Counted from the first letter of the stretch, positions 8,545 through 16,841 are shown. The stretch is DNA of 44,284 nt from Syntrophobacterales bacterium (GCA_018053845.1 JAGPKU010000015.1:1-44284); one strand, 5' to 3'. The notes: generated from the sequence alone by a model not told the origin. Numbers and translations: made by a program.

Positions 8545-8922
8545 TCACTCGTATCCCAGCTCGGCCAGCTCCTCCTCCGTCATCCCGATGAAGTGCGCCA
8601 CCTCGTGGACGACGGTGATCTCGATCTCCTCCTCGAGTTCCTCGAGGGTCTCGCACATCTCCTCGAGGGGCCCCTGGAAAATCTGGATCGTGTCCGGGTA
8701 CTGCAGGGTGTCGAAGTGGGAGCGCTCGATGAGGGAGGCCCCCGTATAGACGCCTAGCAGGGGCTCGTCGGGCGGAAGCCCCATCTCCTCGAGCAGTTCC
8801 GGCGAGGGCCACGGCTGGACGGAGATGACCATGTTGTCCAGGTGCCGACGGATCTGCGGCGGGATGCGCCGGATAGCCCGCTGGACGGCCCGGTCGAATT
8901 CCCTGGCGCTCAGCTTCCTCAC
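8545..8922 (-). CDS. metallopeptidase family protein (zincin_1 / DUF1025 type)
   Basis: A 125-residue protein. The GTG at 8922 overlaps the TGA of the upstream cysteine hydrolase gene by four bases (8919-8922) and has a GGAGG site, so this start is preferred over a longer open frame. The zinc site is HEVAH (106-110) followed by FIGMTEEEL, the exact layout of the small zincin_1 family. A preceding acidic block (ETLEELEEEIE) and GVYTGASLIERS are also family-like. Whether it is an active protease and on what substrate is not known. Translational coupling with the hydrolase is likely from the overlap. Confidence 0.9.
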   Translation of the reverse strand: MRKLSAREFDRAVQRAIRRIPPQIRRHLDNMVISVQPWPSPELLEEMGLPPDEPLLGVYTGASLIERSHFDTLQYPDTIQIFQGPLEEMCETLEELEEEIEITVVHEVAHFIGMTEEELAELGYE

Positions 8923-9485
8923 GTCCCCGCCACCTCCGCCAGGAAGGCCTCGAGCCCCATCACCCGCAGAAGCGGCTCCAGCGGGTTCCTGCGGTAGATC
9001 GCGAGGCAGCTTTCGTGCATCTCGCGGCTGAAGCTCGCGCAGCAGTCCTCGAGGATGATCACCCGGAAGTCGTTCGACAGGGCGTCGAAGGCCGACGAGA
9101 GCACGCACCAGTGGGTCGCGATGCCGCAGAGCGCCACGGTGTCGGCCCCCAGCAGCCGCAGCGTCTGGTCCAGGTCCGTCTTGTAGAAGGCGCTGAAGCG
9201 CCGCTTGGGGCAGTAGAGGTCCGTTTCGGCCTGCACGAGCAGGTCCGTCACCTCGGCCCCCCTCGTCCCCCGGATGGAATGGTTCTTCATCCTGCCCTGG
9301 AAGATGAAATCGCCCGGCAGGAAGCTGTCCATGGAGAAGATGACGGGGACGGCGCGCGCCCGGGCTGCTTCCGTCAGGCGGTTGATGGCGGGCACGATGG
9401 CGCGGCCCAGTTCCTTGATGGGCATGGGGTGGGCGCCCTCGAGCGTGTCCTTGAGCATGTCGACGATCACGACGGCCGGCTTCAT
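8919..9485 (-). CDS. cysteine hydrolase, isochorismatase/nicotinamidase family
   Basis: A 188-residue protein. The ATG at 9485 has a GAGAGGA ribosome site; the frame extends further upstream without one. The family triad is present: Asp9 in VVIVDM, a lysine in CPKRRFSAFYK (Lys94 is the likely one), and Cys127 in GIATHWCV. The length is normal for the family. Members hydrolyse nicotinamide, isochorismate, ureidoglycolate or peroxyureidoacrylate; the substrate is not decided by sequence alone. It heads a four-gene minus-strand operon and is transcribed divergently from the 140-residue gene at 9631. Confidence 0.9.
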   Translation of the reverse strand: MKPAVVIVDMLKDTLEGAHPMPIKELGRAIVPAINRLTEAARARAVPVIFSMDSFLPGDFIFQGRMKNHSIRGTRGAEVTDLLVQAETDLYCPKRRFSAFYKTDLDQTLRLLGADTVALCGIATHWCVLSSAFDALSNDFRVIILEDCCASFSREMHESCLAIYRRNPLEPLLRVMGLEAFLAEVAGT

Positions 9486-9630
9486 GCGGGAATCCTCTCC
9501 AACAGGGTCATGGGTCTGCAATCTACCAAAACGCCCCTGTTTAAGCACGGAAAAAGAGGGGGCCGCCCGGCCGGGCTCAACTTTCCCGTGCCCGGAGCCG
9601 ATCATAGGAGAGTATCGAGGAGGTCGAGAC

Positions 9631-10053
9631 ATGCGGGAAGCGCTGACCGAGGCCGAGATCCACCGGCTGGGCGTGCACATCGTCCGCGAGGAGCTGCAGC
9701 AGGACGGCTGGCTCATCCTGGATGTCAACGTCAACCCCAAGGTGAATCCCCAGATCATCGCCCGGAGGAACGGCACCCTGGGGCACGTGCTCGTCCGGAC
9801 GGCCCGGCACCCCAACCGGGGGGCCGTGGAGAACGACGACGTCGTCCGCCGGTGCCTGGAGCACGCCGCGCAGCACAACGCCCTGTGCTACTTTGCCGGC
9901 CTGCGGGTCAGCCACGCCGACGCGTCCCGCCTGCACGACGAGAAGGCGATGGGCTTCCCCTTCAGGGGCGAGGGGGTCCTCGTCGCCTACGCGGGCCTGG
10001 AGGAGCTGAAACCCCGGGGCGCAGAGGCGTTGCGATTCCTCCTCGTCCCGTGA
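9631..10053 (+). CDS. 140-residue protein of unknown function
   Basis: The ATG at 9631 follows GAGGAGG at seven bases, which settles the start against a much longer upstream open frame that runs antisense to the cysteine hydrolase. The protein is a compact alpha/beta domain: a helix (TEAEIHRLGVHIVREEL), strands around WLILDVNVNP and HVLVRTARHP, and a C-terminal stretch GVLVAYAGLEEL. The strand pattern with an Asp then a V-R-T segment recalls restriction-endonuclease-like folds, but the catalytic Glu-X-Lys is not evident, so this is only a loose idea. I recall similar unnamed proteins in Desulfobacterota. No signal peptide. Confidence 0.75.
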   Translation: MREALTEAEIHRLGVHIVREELQQDGWLILDVNVNPKVNPQIIARRNGTLGHVLVRTARHPNRGAVENDDVVRRCLEHAAQHNALCYFAGLRVSHADASRLHDEKAMGFPFRGEGVLVAYAGLEELKPRGAEALRFLLVP

Positions 10054-10210
10054 AGCGGCGCGGCGCCGCCCTCACCGTTGCCGCCCGGGCCGGCCTCTCT
10101 TGCGAATATCCCGGGTTCCGTCAAACGGCATCTCGCGTGCCGCGTTTCCCTTCGTGTCGTTTCGAGTGCATCCCCCTTGACCTTTCCCGGCGGGCAGGCT
10201 CTTCCCCGCG

Positions 10211-10558
10211 TCAGGCCACCTGCAGGATGCCCGCGTAGACGACGTCGCCCGTCGCCTTCGAGACGCCGATGAGCATCGTGCCGCCGTCGACGACCAGGAA
10301 GGGGTCGAGGCCGCACTCGACGACCCAGCAGTCCCTCAGCGCCGCGGCCAGCGTTTCGTTCGCCGCGAAGTAGGCCTCGAAACCCGCCGGCGCCCCGTCG
10401 GCGACACCGCTGATGGAGAAGACCCCCTTGTCGGCCAGGTAGGCCCGGGCGATCTGCTCGGCCTCCTGCCTCGTGATCGCCGGTTCTTTCTCCTTCCGGG
10501 TCGTCCCGGTCTTCTTCGCAGGGCCTTTCGATGTCTTCTTTTTTTTCGCCTCCGCCAT
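10211..10558 (-). CDS. small unknown protein with Lys-rich N terminus
   Basis: A 115-residue protein. The ATG at 10558 (MAEAKKKK...) has GGAAGGTG upstream; the longer frame to 10624 runs into repeat DNA. Residues 1-30 are low-complexity Lys/Thr/Ala, probably disordered. From about 31 a single alpha/beta domain follows: TRQEAEQIARAYL, then FSISGVAD, FEAYFA, DPFLVVDGGTMLIGVSKATGDVVYAG. The end, with a hydrophobic strand, V-D-G-G and a K-A-T-G-D-V motif, recalls Imm35/PepSY-like small domains, but I cannot assign a family. It converges on the 140-residue gene, leaving 157 bp with no clear terminator. Confidence 0.68.
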   Translation of the reverse strand: MAEAKKKKTSKGPAKKTGTTRKEKEPAITRQEAEQIARAYLADKGVFSISGVADGAPAGFEAYFAANETLAAALRDCWVVECGLDPFLVVDGGTMLIGVSKATGDVVYAGILQVA

Positions 10559-10682
10559 GATAAAACACCTTCCGAATGGATGACGAAAACAGCGGTGCCC
10601 CCCGCTGCGAGGGGCACCGAACATGAACGGCTCTCACACGCCTCCCCTCCCTTGGAGACGGTGTCGCAATTCCGATGTTGTC

Positions 10683-10755
10683 ATTCCGCACAAGCTGGGC
10701 GCGATGCGGAATCCGGTCTTTTCAATGAATTCTGGATTCCCGCTTGCGCGGGAAT
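10683..10755. repeat. tandem palindromic units, second one dRS3-like
   Basis: The unit ATTCCGC ... GCGGAAT (10683-10689 and 10706-10712) is followed by ATTCCC-N8-GGGAAT at 10736-10755. The second matches the consensus layout of the Neisseria dRS3 repeat, a motif also common in other proteobacterial intergenic regions. Confidence 0.75.
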
Positions 10756-10863
10756 CACATGCTCTCGGCGTTTTTCAATATTGCGGCACGGCCTCTTGAC
10801 GGGAGGGGATAGAGGGGAGGATGAATGATTTCAAGACCCCCTCACCCCTGCCCCGTTCGAGAA

Positions 10864-10925
10864 ACTCACGGCCCTGAGCCTGTCGAAGGGCTCGCCCGCG
10901 GAGGGGGAAAAGGAAGATCCCCCTC
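10864..10925. repeat. REP-like block plus CCCCCTC hairpin
   Basis: The 24 nt at 10864-10887 (core CCCTGAGCCTGTCGAA) are the exact reverse complement of 5277-5300. Next to it GAGGGGGA (10901-10908) pairs perfectly with TCCCCCTC (10918-10925). Confidence 0.75.
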
Positions 10926-11044
10926 CACCCTCCTTGTGGCCGCCCTCGTCCGCTTCGCGGGGCGGCCCGGAAGGGAATGAACCGGACAGGGTTGCGCCCC
11001 CGTACGGGACGCCCCCGGTCAAAGGCGGAAAGAAGGGGAGAGCA

Positions 11045-13072
11045 TTACTTGTGGAGGATCCGGTAGTCCACCACGGAGACGCCCTTCTCGTAGACGATGA
11101 CCGGGTTGAGATCGATCTGGTCGAACCCCGGGTAGTCGTCGGCGATCTTCGCGAGCCTGCCCATCACGTCGACAAGGGCCGCGATGTCCTTCGGGGCTCG
11201 GCCCCGCGCCCCCGCCAGGATCGGGTAGCCCTTGATCCCCGCGATCATCCGCTCGAAGTCGCCGGGCGAGGCCGGCAGCAGGCACAGCTGCACGTCCCTG
11301 TAGATCTCCGCGAAGATCCCGCCGAGGCCGAACAGCATCGTCGCCCCGTACTGCGGGTCGCGGGCGATACCGAGGATCACCTCGACGCCGCCGGGCGCCG
11401 CCATGGGCGAGATCGTGACCCCCTCGATCCGTGCGCCGGGAGCCTTTTTCCGGATCGTGGCCATCATGGCCTCCCAGGCCTTTCGAACGCCCGAGGGCGC
11501 GATGCCGAGCGCGACACCCCCCACGTCCGTCTTGTGGGAGATGTCGGGCGAGACGACCTTGAGGGCCACGGGCCGGGTGAAGCGCCTGGCCAGCTTGACG
11601 GCCTCGGCCGCGCTTCCCGCGGGGGCCGCCGTGACGGCCGGGATCCGGTAGGAGCGCAGCAGGCGCACCGCCGCCGGCGCGGGCATGAGCCGGAGCCTCG
11701 GCCCCCCGCCGTCCGCCTTGCCGTGCGCCTCGGCCGCCCTGGGCTTGACTTCCTCGTGGGCGAAGAACTGCGCCAGGGCCCGAACGCCCCGCTCGGGCGT
11801 GGGGTAGACGGGGATGCCCTTCTGGTGCATCTTGAGGGCCTCCTCGCGCTCCACCTCGGCCCCTCCGCAGAACACGACGAGCTCGCCCTTTCCCGTCACG
11901 ATGTCCGAGGCGCCGTGGACGGGGTCCCCGAAGATCACCACGCTGGTGTCGTAGTCGGACTTCGCCTCGGCGATCGTCTTCGAATAGAGGCCGGGGTCCG
12001 TGATGGCGTCGCCCGTCAGGTCGATGGGGTTCGTCAGGCCGCAGTGCGCGGGCAAAAACGCCCGGAGCCTCGCCTTGAGCTCCTCCGGCGGGAAGGGGAC
12101 CTCGAGGCCGTACTTTTCGGCCTCGTCGATGCCCAGGATTGCGGCGCCGCCGGAGCTCGAGATGAACAGGAGCCGCTTGCCCGCCGGCCGGTCCAGGTAG
12201 GCCAGGCCCTTGGCGAAATCGTAGAGTTCCTCGAGGCTGTCGGCCCGCACGACGCCGTATTTCCTGAAGATGGCCTGGTAGATCTCGTCGCTCCCCGCGA
12301 GGGACTTCGTGTGGCTCTCGGCGGCCACGCGGCCCCTGGCCGTGCGGCCCGACTTGAGGATGACGACGGGCTTGGCGGCCTGCCGGAGCGCCTCGAGGAA
12401 GGCAGCGGGGCGCTTCACGCCCTCGATGTAGCAGGCGATGACCTTCGTGTTGGGATCGTCGTTGAAGTAGTGGATGCAGTCCGACTCGTCCACGTCGGCC
12501 CGGTTGCCGAGGCTGACGAAGCCGCTGAAGCCCAGGTGCTCGACGCTCGCCCAGTCGATGAGGGCCGCGCCGACGGTGCCGCTCTGGGAGATGAAGGCGA
12601 TGCGGCCCCGCGTCGTGATGAGCGGCCAGGATGCGCAAAGGCCGCTGTAGGGGATGTTCACGCCCTGGCAGTTGGGCCCGACGAGGCGCACGCCGTGCTC
12701 CCGCCCCGCTTTCGCCAGCTGCGCCTGGAGCTTTTCACCCTCCGCCCCCGCCTCGGCAAACCCCCCGGTGATGACCACGGCGGACTTGACGCCGGCCTTG
12801 CCGCACTCCTCGACGGCCCCCACGACCATCCGGGCGGGGATGACGACCACGGCCATGTCCGCGGGCGTCGGAGTCGCGCCGATCGCCGGGTAGGCCCTGA
12901 GCCCCAGGATCTCGTCGGCCTTGGGGTTGACGGGGTAGATGGGTCCCGTGAAGCCGGCGTGGATCAGGTTGTAGAGGATGTCGTAGCTGAGTTTTCCGGG
13001 CGTACTCGAGGCGCCGATGAGGGCCACGCTCGCCGGCCTGAAGATGGCATCCAGCGGACGGATCGATTCCAT
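11045..13072 (-). CDS. ADP-forming acyl-CoA synthetase (acetate-CoA ligase type, fused alpha-beta)
   Basis: A 675-residue protein. The ATG at 13072 has AAAGGAGG upstream, so the open frame beyond it is not used. Domains in order: CoA-binding Rossmann domain (about 1-130, LIGASSTPGKLSY), succinyl-CoA-ligase-like domains (GPNCQG 132-137; the phospho-histidine candidate His254 in AAESHTKSLAG), then a C-terminal ATP-grasp domain (about 455-675) ending in DQIDLNPVIVY. This is the single-chain ACD layout, which converts acyl-CoA, ADP and phosphate to acid, CoA and ATP, or the reverse. The acyl substrate is not determined. In anaerobes such enzymes save ATP at the end of acid degradation; that is inference here. 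The gene stands alone. Confidence 0.93.
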   Translation of the reverse strand: MESIRPLDAIFRPASVALIGASSTPGKLSYDILYNLIHAGFTGPIYPVNPKADEILGLRAYPAIGATPTPADMAVVVIPARMVVGAVEECGKAGVKSAVVITGGFAEAGAEGEKLQAQLAKAGREHGVRLVGPNCQGVNIPYSGLCASWPLITTRGRIAFISQSGTVGAALIDWASVEHLGFSGFVSLGNRADVDESDCIHYFNDDPNTKVIACYIEGVKRPAAFLEALRQAAKPVVILKSGRTARGRVAAESHTKSLAGSDEIYQAIFRKYGVVRADSLEELYDFAKGLAYLDRPAGKRLLFISSSGGAAILGIDEAEKYGLEVPFPPEELKARLRAFLPAHCGLTNPIDLTGDAITDPGLYSKTIAEAKSDYDTSVVIFGDPVHGASDIVTGKGELVVFCGGAEVEREEALKMHQKGIPVYPTPERGVRALAQFFAHEEVKPRAAEAHGKADGGGPRLRLMPAPAAVRLLRSYRIPAVTAAPAGSAAEAVKLARRFTRPVALKVVSPDISHKTDVGGVALGIAPSGVRKAWEAMMATIRKKAPGARIEGVTISPMAAPGGVEVILGIARDPQYGATMLFGLGGIFAEIYRDVQLCLLPASPGDFERMIAGIKGYPILAGARGRAPKDIAALVDVMGRLAKIADDYPGFDQIDLNPVIVYEKGVSVVDYRILHK

Positions 13073-13395
13073 AGGTCCTCCTTTGTCGTGCGGTTGCGGT
13101 GAAGAAACGGTGGGTCCCCCTGACAGACGGCCGAATCCTACCACAGAGCCCCTGCATTTTCTATGGGGAAGTCGCTTCCGCGAAACCGGCTCGACGGCAC
13201 TGCCGTGACGCGGTTGCGCAGGCAGGCCCTCGGCCCCTTCTTCGGACATCCGCCGGCGCCGGGCCCGGCACCTGCCGTCCCGGCTTTTTTTCTCAAGCGG
13301 CCCAAGGCGACTGCCGATAGAAAGACCAAGGGTGACCGATCGGGTGCCGCAGGGGATTTCTTTGCCCCGCACCAGAGAGGATCGGAGAAAGGGCC
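13073..13395. other. 323-bp divergent intergenic region
   Basis: It separates the acyl-CoA synthetase (minus) from the 92-residue gene (plus). It holds the two ribosome sites, a GC-rich palindromic stretch around 13250-13275 and a run of seven Ts near 13284. I see no good promoter and no small gene. Confidence 0.5.
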
Positions 13396-13674
13396 ATGCA
13401 GCGCGACTTCTCAAGGTATTCCCTCGATCCCGCCGAGCTTCGCGAGAGGAAAGAAGAGCTCAGCCGGCTCGGCACCGTCCGGGACCAGATCGTCAAGGCC
13501 CTCCAGTCGGCGATCCTGAAACCGGACCAGCGGGAGCGGCTGAAGAAAGCCCTCCCCCTCTACGAGCGGAAGATCCGGGCGCTGCGAGAGCGGATCATCG
13601 CCGGCGAACTGCTGGGCAACCTCAACCCCGACGAGACCCACATCCCGACCCATTACCAGGACCGGAAGAGGTAA
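13396..13674 (+). CDS. 92-residue coiled-coil-like protein of unknown function
   Basis: The ATG at 13396 follows GGAGAAAGG at suitable spacing. The product is highly charged and predicted helical over residues 10-70 (PAELRERKEELSRLG, then RERLKKALPLYERKIRALRER), a heptad-like pattern, with a polar tail that ends HIPTHYQDRKR. There is no signal peptide or membrane segment. No family is recognised. The gene stands alone, divergent from the acyl-CoA synthetase. Confidence 0.7.
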   Translation: MQRDFSRYSLDPAELRERKEELSRLGTVRDQIVKALQSAILKPDQRERLKKALPLYERKIRALRERIIAGELLGNLNPDETHIPTHYQDRKR

Positions 13675-13754
13675 GCGAGCGCCCGCACGCGCGATGACCT
13701 CCGTCCTGCATGGTCCTCTGCCTGTTGCCGTAAGCCCGCGAACATCGCAAGAGC

Positions 13755-13833
13755 GGAAGTCAGGAAGAGCGCCCCGGGGAAAAGAAAGAATCCCGCATCC
13801 TCTCCGCCCTTCTGCCCTTTCTTCCTGATTTCC
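13755..13833. repeat. long imperfect intergenic hairpin
   Basis: GGAAGTCAGGAAGA (13755-13768) pairs with TCTTCCTGATTTCC (13820-13833) over 14 positions with a single G-T wobble. A purine-rich arm comes first and a pyrimidine-rich arm second, as in the periodic elements, but the periodicity is less clear here. Confidence 0.6.
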
Positions 13834-13921
13834 CGGCCTTCGCCCGTTCAGGGGCTTCCCTGCCCGGATCCCGCGAGACGGGCCTCCAAGCATGCCCGGC
13901 GGTCCTCATGCGCCTTTCCCC

Positions 13922-13950
13922 TTGCGAATTGCCCCCCTGTTCGATATAGA
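13922..13950 (+). promoter_or_regulatory. sigma70-type promoter for the MBL-fold gene
   Basis: TTGCGA (13922-13927), 17 bp, TATAGA (13945-13950). The -10 is the same as in the pyrR promoter of this window. Confidence 0.6.
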
Positions 13951-14088
13951 ATCCCTGAGTTTTCGTCTCGGGGTCGAGAGTCCGGTGTCATGAAGATCCG
14001 ATGCATCCGGTGATCCCTGCGCAGGCACGTTCCGATCTTCTTGTCCTCTCAACTTCCTGAATTCCATCTTTTCAAGGAGGGTCCGTCC

Positions 14089-14988
14089 ATGAGGCATCGC
14101 ACAGCGGGAAAGGTCGCGGAAAACCTGTGGTACTTAGGCCGCGAGGAGTCGGGGGTCTACTGGCTCGAGGGTCGGGACGGCTCCATCCTGATCAACGGAG
14201 GGCTCGCGCACATCCTCCCCGACGTCCGGAGGCAGATGGAGGACTTCGGACTCGATGCGGCGAAGCTCACGAAGATCCTCATCCTCCACTCGCACTTCGA
14301 CCACATCGGCGTCATCCCCTGGTTCAAGCGCAACTGGCCGGCCATCGAGGTCTGCGGCTCGGCGGAGACCTGGCGGATCCTCCAGATGCAGAAGGCCGTC
14401 GACATCGCCAACCAGTTCAGCCGGGTCGTGGCGGAGAAGATGGGACTCGGGGCGGCCCTGCAGGGCGTGGATTTCGCCTGGCGCGACGACATCACGGGGA
14501 CGACCGTGGGGGAGGGCGACCGGATCGACCTGGGCGGGACGGCGCTGGACATCCTGTTCACGCCCGGCCACACGAACTGCTCCATCACGGCCTACGAACC
14601 CGAACGCAAGGCCCTCTTCGCCTCCGACGGCGGCGGCATCCCCTACCGGGACGGCTCCTTCGCCTCGGCCAACACCAACTTCACCCAGTACCTCGAGAGC
14701 CTCGAGAGGATGAAGCCCCTGGCCGTGGAGTTCCTCTGCGCCGACCACTACGGCTACGTCACGGGCGAGGACGCCCGGGGGTTCATCGACCTGACCCTGC
14801 GCGAGGGCCGGAAGCTGCGCGCCCTGATGGAGGGGATCCTCCGGGAAAAGGGCGGCGTCGACGAGGCCGCGAAGGCCATGAACGTCCTGTTCTACAAGGA
14901 GTGCCCGGATTACTTCATCGCGCCCGACATCCTCGAGGGCGTCTTCCGGCAGATGATGAAGTTCCTCGAGAGGAACCTGCAGTCCTGA
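14089..14988 (+). CDS. MBL-fold metallohydrolase
   Basis: A 299-residue protein. The ATG at 14089 has AAGGAGGG upstream, which excludes the in-frame start at 14041. The metallo-beta-lactamase signature HSHFDH (67-72) is intact, followed by the third-metal-ligand region TPGHTN and a FASDGGG segment carrying the bridging Asp. These give the normal two-metal site. The C-terminal 60 residues are helical. Substrate unknown: the fold covers lactonases, glyoxalase II, thioesterases and others. No signal peptide, so cytosolic. Its own promoter (13922) and downstream terminator (15013) make it a single-gene unit. Confidence 0.92.
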   Translation: MRHRTAGKVAENLWYLGREESGVYWLEGRDGSILINGGLAHILPDVRRQMEDFGLDAAKLTKILILHSHFDHIGVIPWFKRNWPAIEVCGSAETWRILQMQKAVDIANQFSRVVAEKMGLGAALQGVDFAWRDDITGTTVGEGDRIDLGGTALDILFTPGHTNCSITAYEPERKALFASDGGGIPYRDGSFASANTNFTQYLESLERMKPLAVEFLCADHYGYVTGEDARGFIDLTLREGRKLRALMEGILREKGGVDEAAKAMNVLFYKECPDYFIAPDILEGVFRQMMKFLERNLQS

Positions 14989-15012
14989 CCCCCCTGCGCA
15001 TCGATCCCCCGC

Positions 15013-15048
15013 GGGGCTGCCGCCCGGGCAGCTCCCTTTTTTTTATTT
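15013..15048 (+). terminator. rho-independent terminator after the MBL-fold gene
   Basis: GGGGCTGCC and GGGCAGCTCCC form a GC-rich stem with a short loop, followed by eight Ts at 15037-15044. Confidence 0.85.
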
Positions 15049-15073
15049 ATTCGCCCCGGCTCTCGATAATCGC

Positions 15074-15102
15074 TTGAAAAGCGACACCGGCACTGTCATA
15101 CT
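15074..15102 (+). promoter_or_regulatory. sigma70-type promoter for pldA
   Basis: TTGAAA (15074-15079), 17 bp, CATACT (15097-15102; 4 of 6 match to the consensus). It lies 36 nt before the pldA start. Confidence 0.5.
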
Positions 15103-15137
15103 CGCGCAGCGATGACCCGTCGGGAAAGGGGGGGGAC

Positions 15138-16151
15138 ATGAACCGTCGACCGCTGCTCGCGTCTCTGCTGGTCGTCCTGCTCTGCGGTGCACCGGGCTGC
15201 CCCGCGTCCGCGGCCGGCGGCCTCGAGGGCTGCGCCGCAATCGACGACGACGCGGCGCGGCTCCGTTGCTACGACGAGGCGGCCGGCCGCAGACCGAAAG
15301 CCCCCGACGCGCAGGCGGCGCCTGCGCCTCCCGCGGCACCGAAGGGTGAGGAGCCGACCTTCCTGTCCAAGCGCTGGCAGCTCGACGAGAAGAGCCGTCA
15401 GAGGCGCTATGCGATCATGTCCCACCGGCAAAATTACATCCTGCCCTACACCTACAACTTCCACCAGGAGAAGGCGACCTACGAATCGGCCTACCCGGAC
15501 GTGGAGATCCAGGACGCCGAGGTCAAATTCCAGATCAGCCTCAAGATGAAGCTCTGGGAGGACATGTTCGGGCTGCCCTTGGACCTCTGGGCCGCCTACA
15601 CGCAGCTCTCCCTTTGGCAGTTCTACAACAAGGACTACTCCTCGCCTTTTCGGGAGACGAACTACGAGCCGGAGATCCTCCTCAACTACCGGACCAACAC
15701 GGATATCCTGGGCCTCGTGCGAAGCCGCTACATCCAGGTCGGTCTCAACCACCAGTCCAACGGGCGGGCGGAGCCCCTTTCCCGGAGCTGGAACCGCGTG
15801 GTGGCCAACTTCGGCTTCGAACGCGACGTCTTCAACGCCCAGATCAAGACCTGGCTCCGCGTCCCCGAGAGCGCCGACAAGGACGACAACCCGGACATCA
15901 CGTCCTACCTGGGATACGGGGAGATCTGGGCCGGCTACATCTGGGGGAAATGGCACCTGGGGCTCATGTTCCGCAACAACCTGCGTTTCGGCGGCGACAA
16001 CCGCAGCGCCGTGCAGCTCGAGGCAAGCATCCCCCTGATCGAGCACCTCAACGGCTACATCCAGTACTTCACGGGGTACGGGGAGACCCTGATCGACTAC
16101 AACCATTACTCGAACCGCATCGGCGTGGGCCTGATGATCCAGGACTGGTAG
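15138..16151 (+). CDS. pldA: outer-membrane phospholipase A
   Basis: A 337-residue protein. Signal peptide about 1-26. Next comes a short domain with LEGCAAIDDDAARLRCYDEAAG, a Cys-X(n)-CYD motif seen at the N terminus of several exported proteins, and a Pro/Ala linker. The beta-barrel begins near residue 80. The OMPLA catalytic triad is intact: His205 and Ser207 in NHQSNG and Asn219 in SWNR; the 14-residue His to Asn spacing equals that of E. coli PldA (His142, Ser144, Asn156). The enzyme hydrolyses acyl chains of phospholipids in the outer leaflet as a calcium-dependent dimer. The CAP-domain gene begins 12 nt downstream and is probably co-transcribed. Confidence 0.95.
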   Translation: MNRRPLLASLLVVLLCGAPGCPASAAGGLEGCAAIDDDAARLRCYDEAAGRRPKAPDAQAAPAPPAAPKGEEPTFLSKRWQLDEKSRQRRYAIMSHRQNYILPYTYNFHQEKATYESAYPDVEIQDAEVKFQISLKMKLWEDMFGLPLDLWAAYTQLSLWQFYNKDYSSPFRETNYEPEILLNYRTNTDILGLVRSRYIQVGLNHQSNGRAEPLSRSWNRVVANFGFERDVFNAQIKTWLRVPESADKDDNPDITSYLGYGEIWAGYIWGKWHLGLMFRNNLRFGGDNRSAVQLEASIPLIEHLNGYIQYFTGYGETLIDYNHYSNRIGVGLMIQDW

Positions 16152-16163
16152 GAGGGACGTGGC

Positions 16164-16841
16164 ATGCGCGACAAGGTTCCCCTCCGAAGTGCGCGGCGGC
16201 GGCTCGCCCGACTCGCCCTGACGGCCGCCTTCGCGTTTCTGGCGCCCGTGCCCGCCGGGGCCGCCGCGGATGTCGATTACACCGCCCTCGCCGATCAGGT
16301 CGCCAAAGAGATCAACCTGGCCCGGACGAACCCGGGGGCCTATGCCGCCTGGCTCAAGGGGCAGCGTCCCTGGTACCGGGGCACGCAGCTCAGGCGCCCC
16401 GGGGAGACGCCGATCCGGACGAAGGAGGGCCTTGCGGCCGTCGACGAGGCCATCCGCTGGCTCGAGAAGCAGCGGCCCGTGGGCGCCCTGGGGCTCTCGC
16501 GCGGGCTGTCCCTGGCCGCCCGCGACCTCGTGGCGGCCCAGGGGGCATCGGGCGGTTTCGGCCACACGGGCCCGGACGGCAGCTTGCCGTCCGATCGGAT
16601 CGAGCGCCACGGCCGATGGGAGTCCGTGATCGGGGAGAACGTCGCCTACGGCCAGAGGACGGCCCGCGACGTGGTGGCGGCCTTCATCGTCGACGACGGC
16701 GTGCCCGGCCGCGGGCACCGGAAGAACCTCTTCAATGCATCCTTCCGCGTGATGGGCGTCGATTGCGGTCCCCACGCCGCCTACGGCATCACCTGCGCGA
16801 TCACCTTCGCGGGCGCATTCCGCGAGAAGACCGGCTTCTGA
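16164..16841 (+). CDS. secreted CAP-domain (SCP/PR-1-like) protein
   Basis: A 225-residue protein. The ATG at 16164 has a GGAGGGA site. An Arg-rich N terminus and hydrophobic segment (about 15-35, ending AGAAA) form a signal peptide. The rest is one CAP domain: an opening helix with INLARTNPGAYAAWL, GLSRGLSLAARDLV, then FGHTGPDG, IGENVAYG and the signature GHRKNLFN. The two CAP histidines (in GHTG and GHRKN) are kept, so the metal-binding cavity looks intact. Two Cys near the end may pair. Bacterial CAP proteins have no common known activity; lipid or metal binding is proposed for some. It follows pldA in the same transcript. Confidence 0.92.
   Translation: MRDKVPLRSARRRLARLALTAAFAFLAPVPAGAAADVDYTALADQVAKEINLARTNPGAYAAWLKGQRPWYRGTQLRRPGETPIRTKEGLAAVDEAIRWLEKQRPVGALGLSRGLSLAARDLVAAQGASGGFGHTGPDGSLPSDRIERHGRWESVIGENVAYGQRTARDVVAAFIVDDGVPGRGHRKNLFNASFRVMGVDCGPHAAYGITCAITFAGAFREKTGF

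Larger units (their letters stand above)
10559..11044. other. 486-bp intergenic region packed with palindromic repeats
   Basis: It lies between two minus-strand genes. It holds ATTCCGC/GCGGAAT (10683-10712), a dRS3-like palindrome at 10736-10755, a REP-like block at 10864-10887, and GAGGGGGA/TCCCCCTC (10901-10925). Open frames here translate to the low-complexity peptides these repeats usually give (for example PFDRLRA) and are not genes. Confidence 0.75.
13675..14088. other. 414-bp intergenic region with hairpin and promoter
   Basis: The first half holds an imperfect purine/pyrimidine hairpin (13755-13833). The second half has a good promoter (13922-13950) and an untranslated leader of about 130 nt to the MBL-fold gene. 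No small gene with a ribosome site was found. Confidence 0.55.

Noticed and set aside
10831-11022. 63-residue minus-strand frame with a PFDRLRA stretch
   Set aside because: It is the translation of the REP-like repeat and the CCCCCTC hairpin, a common false gene call.
11045-13072. protein acetyltransferase of the Pat type
   Set aside because: No GNAT domain at the C terminus; the ATP-grasp domain ends the protein, so ADP-forming acyl-CoA synthetase is the better call.
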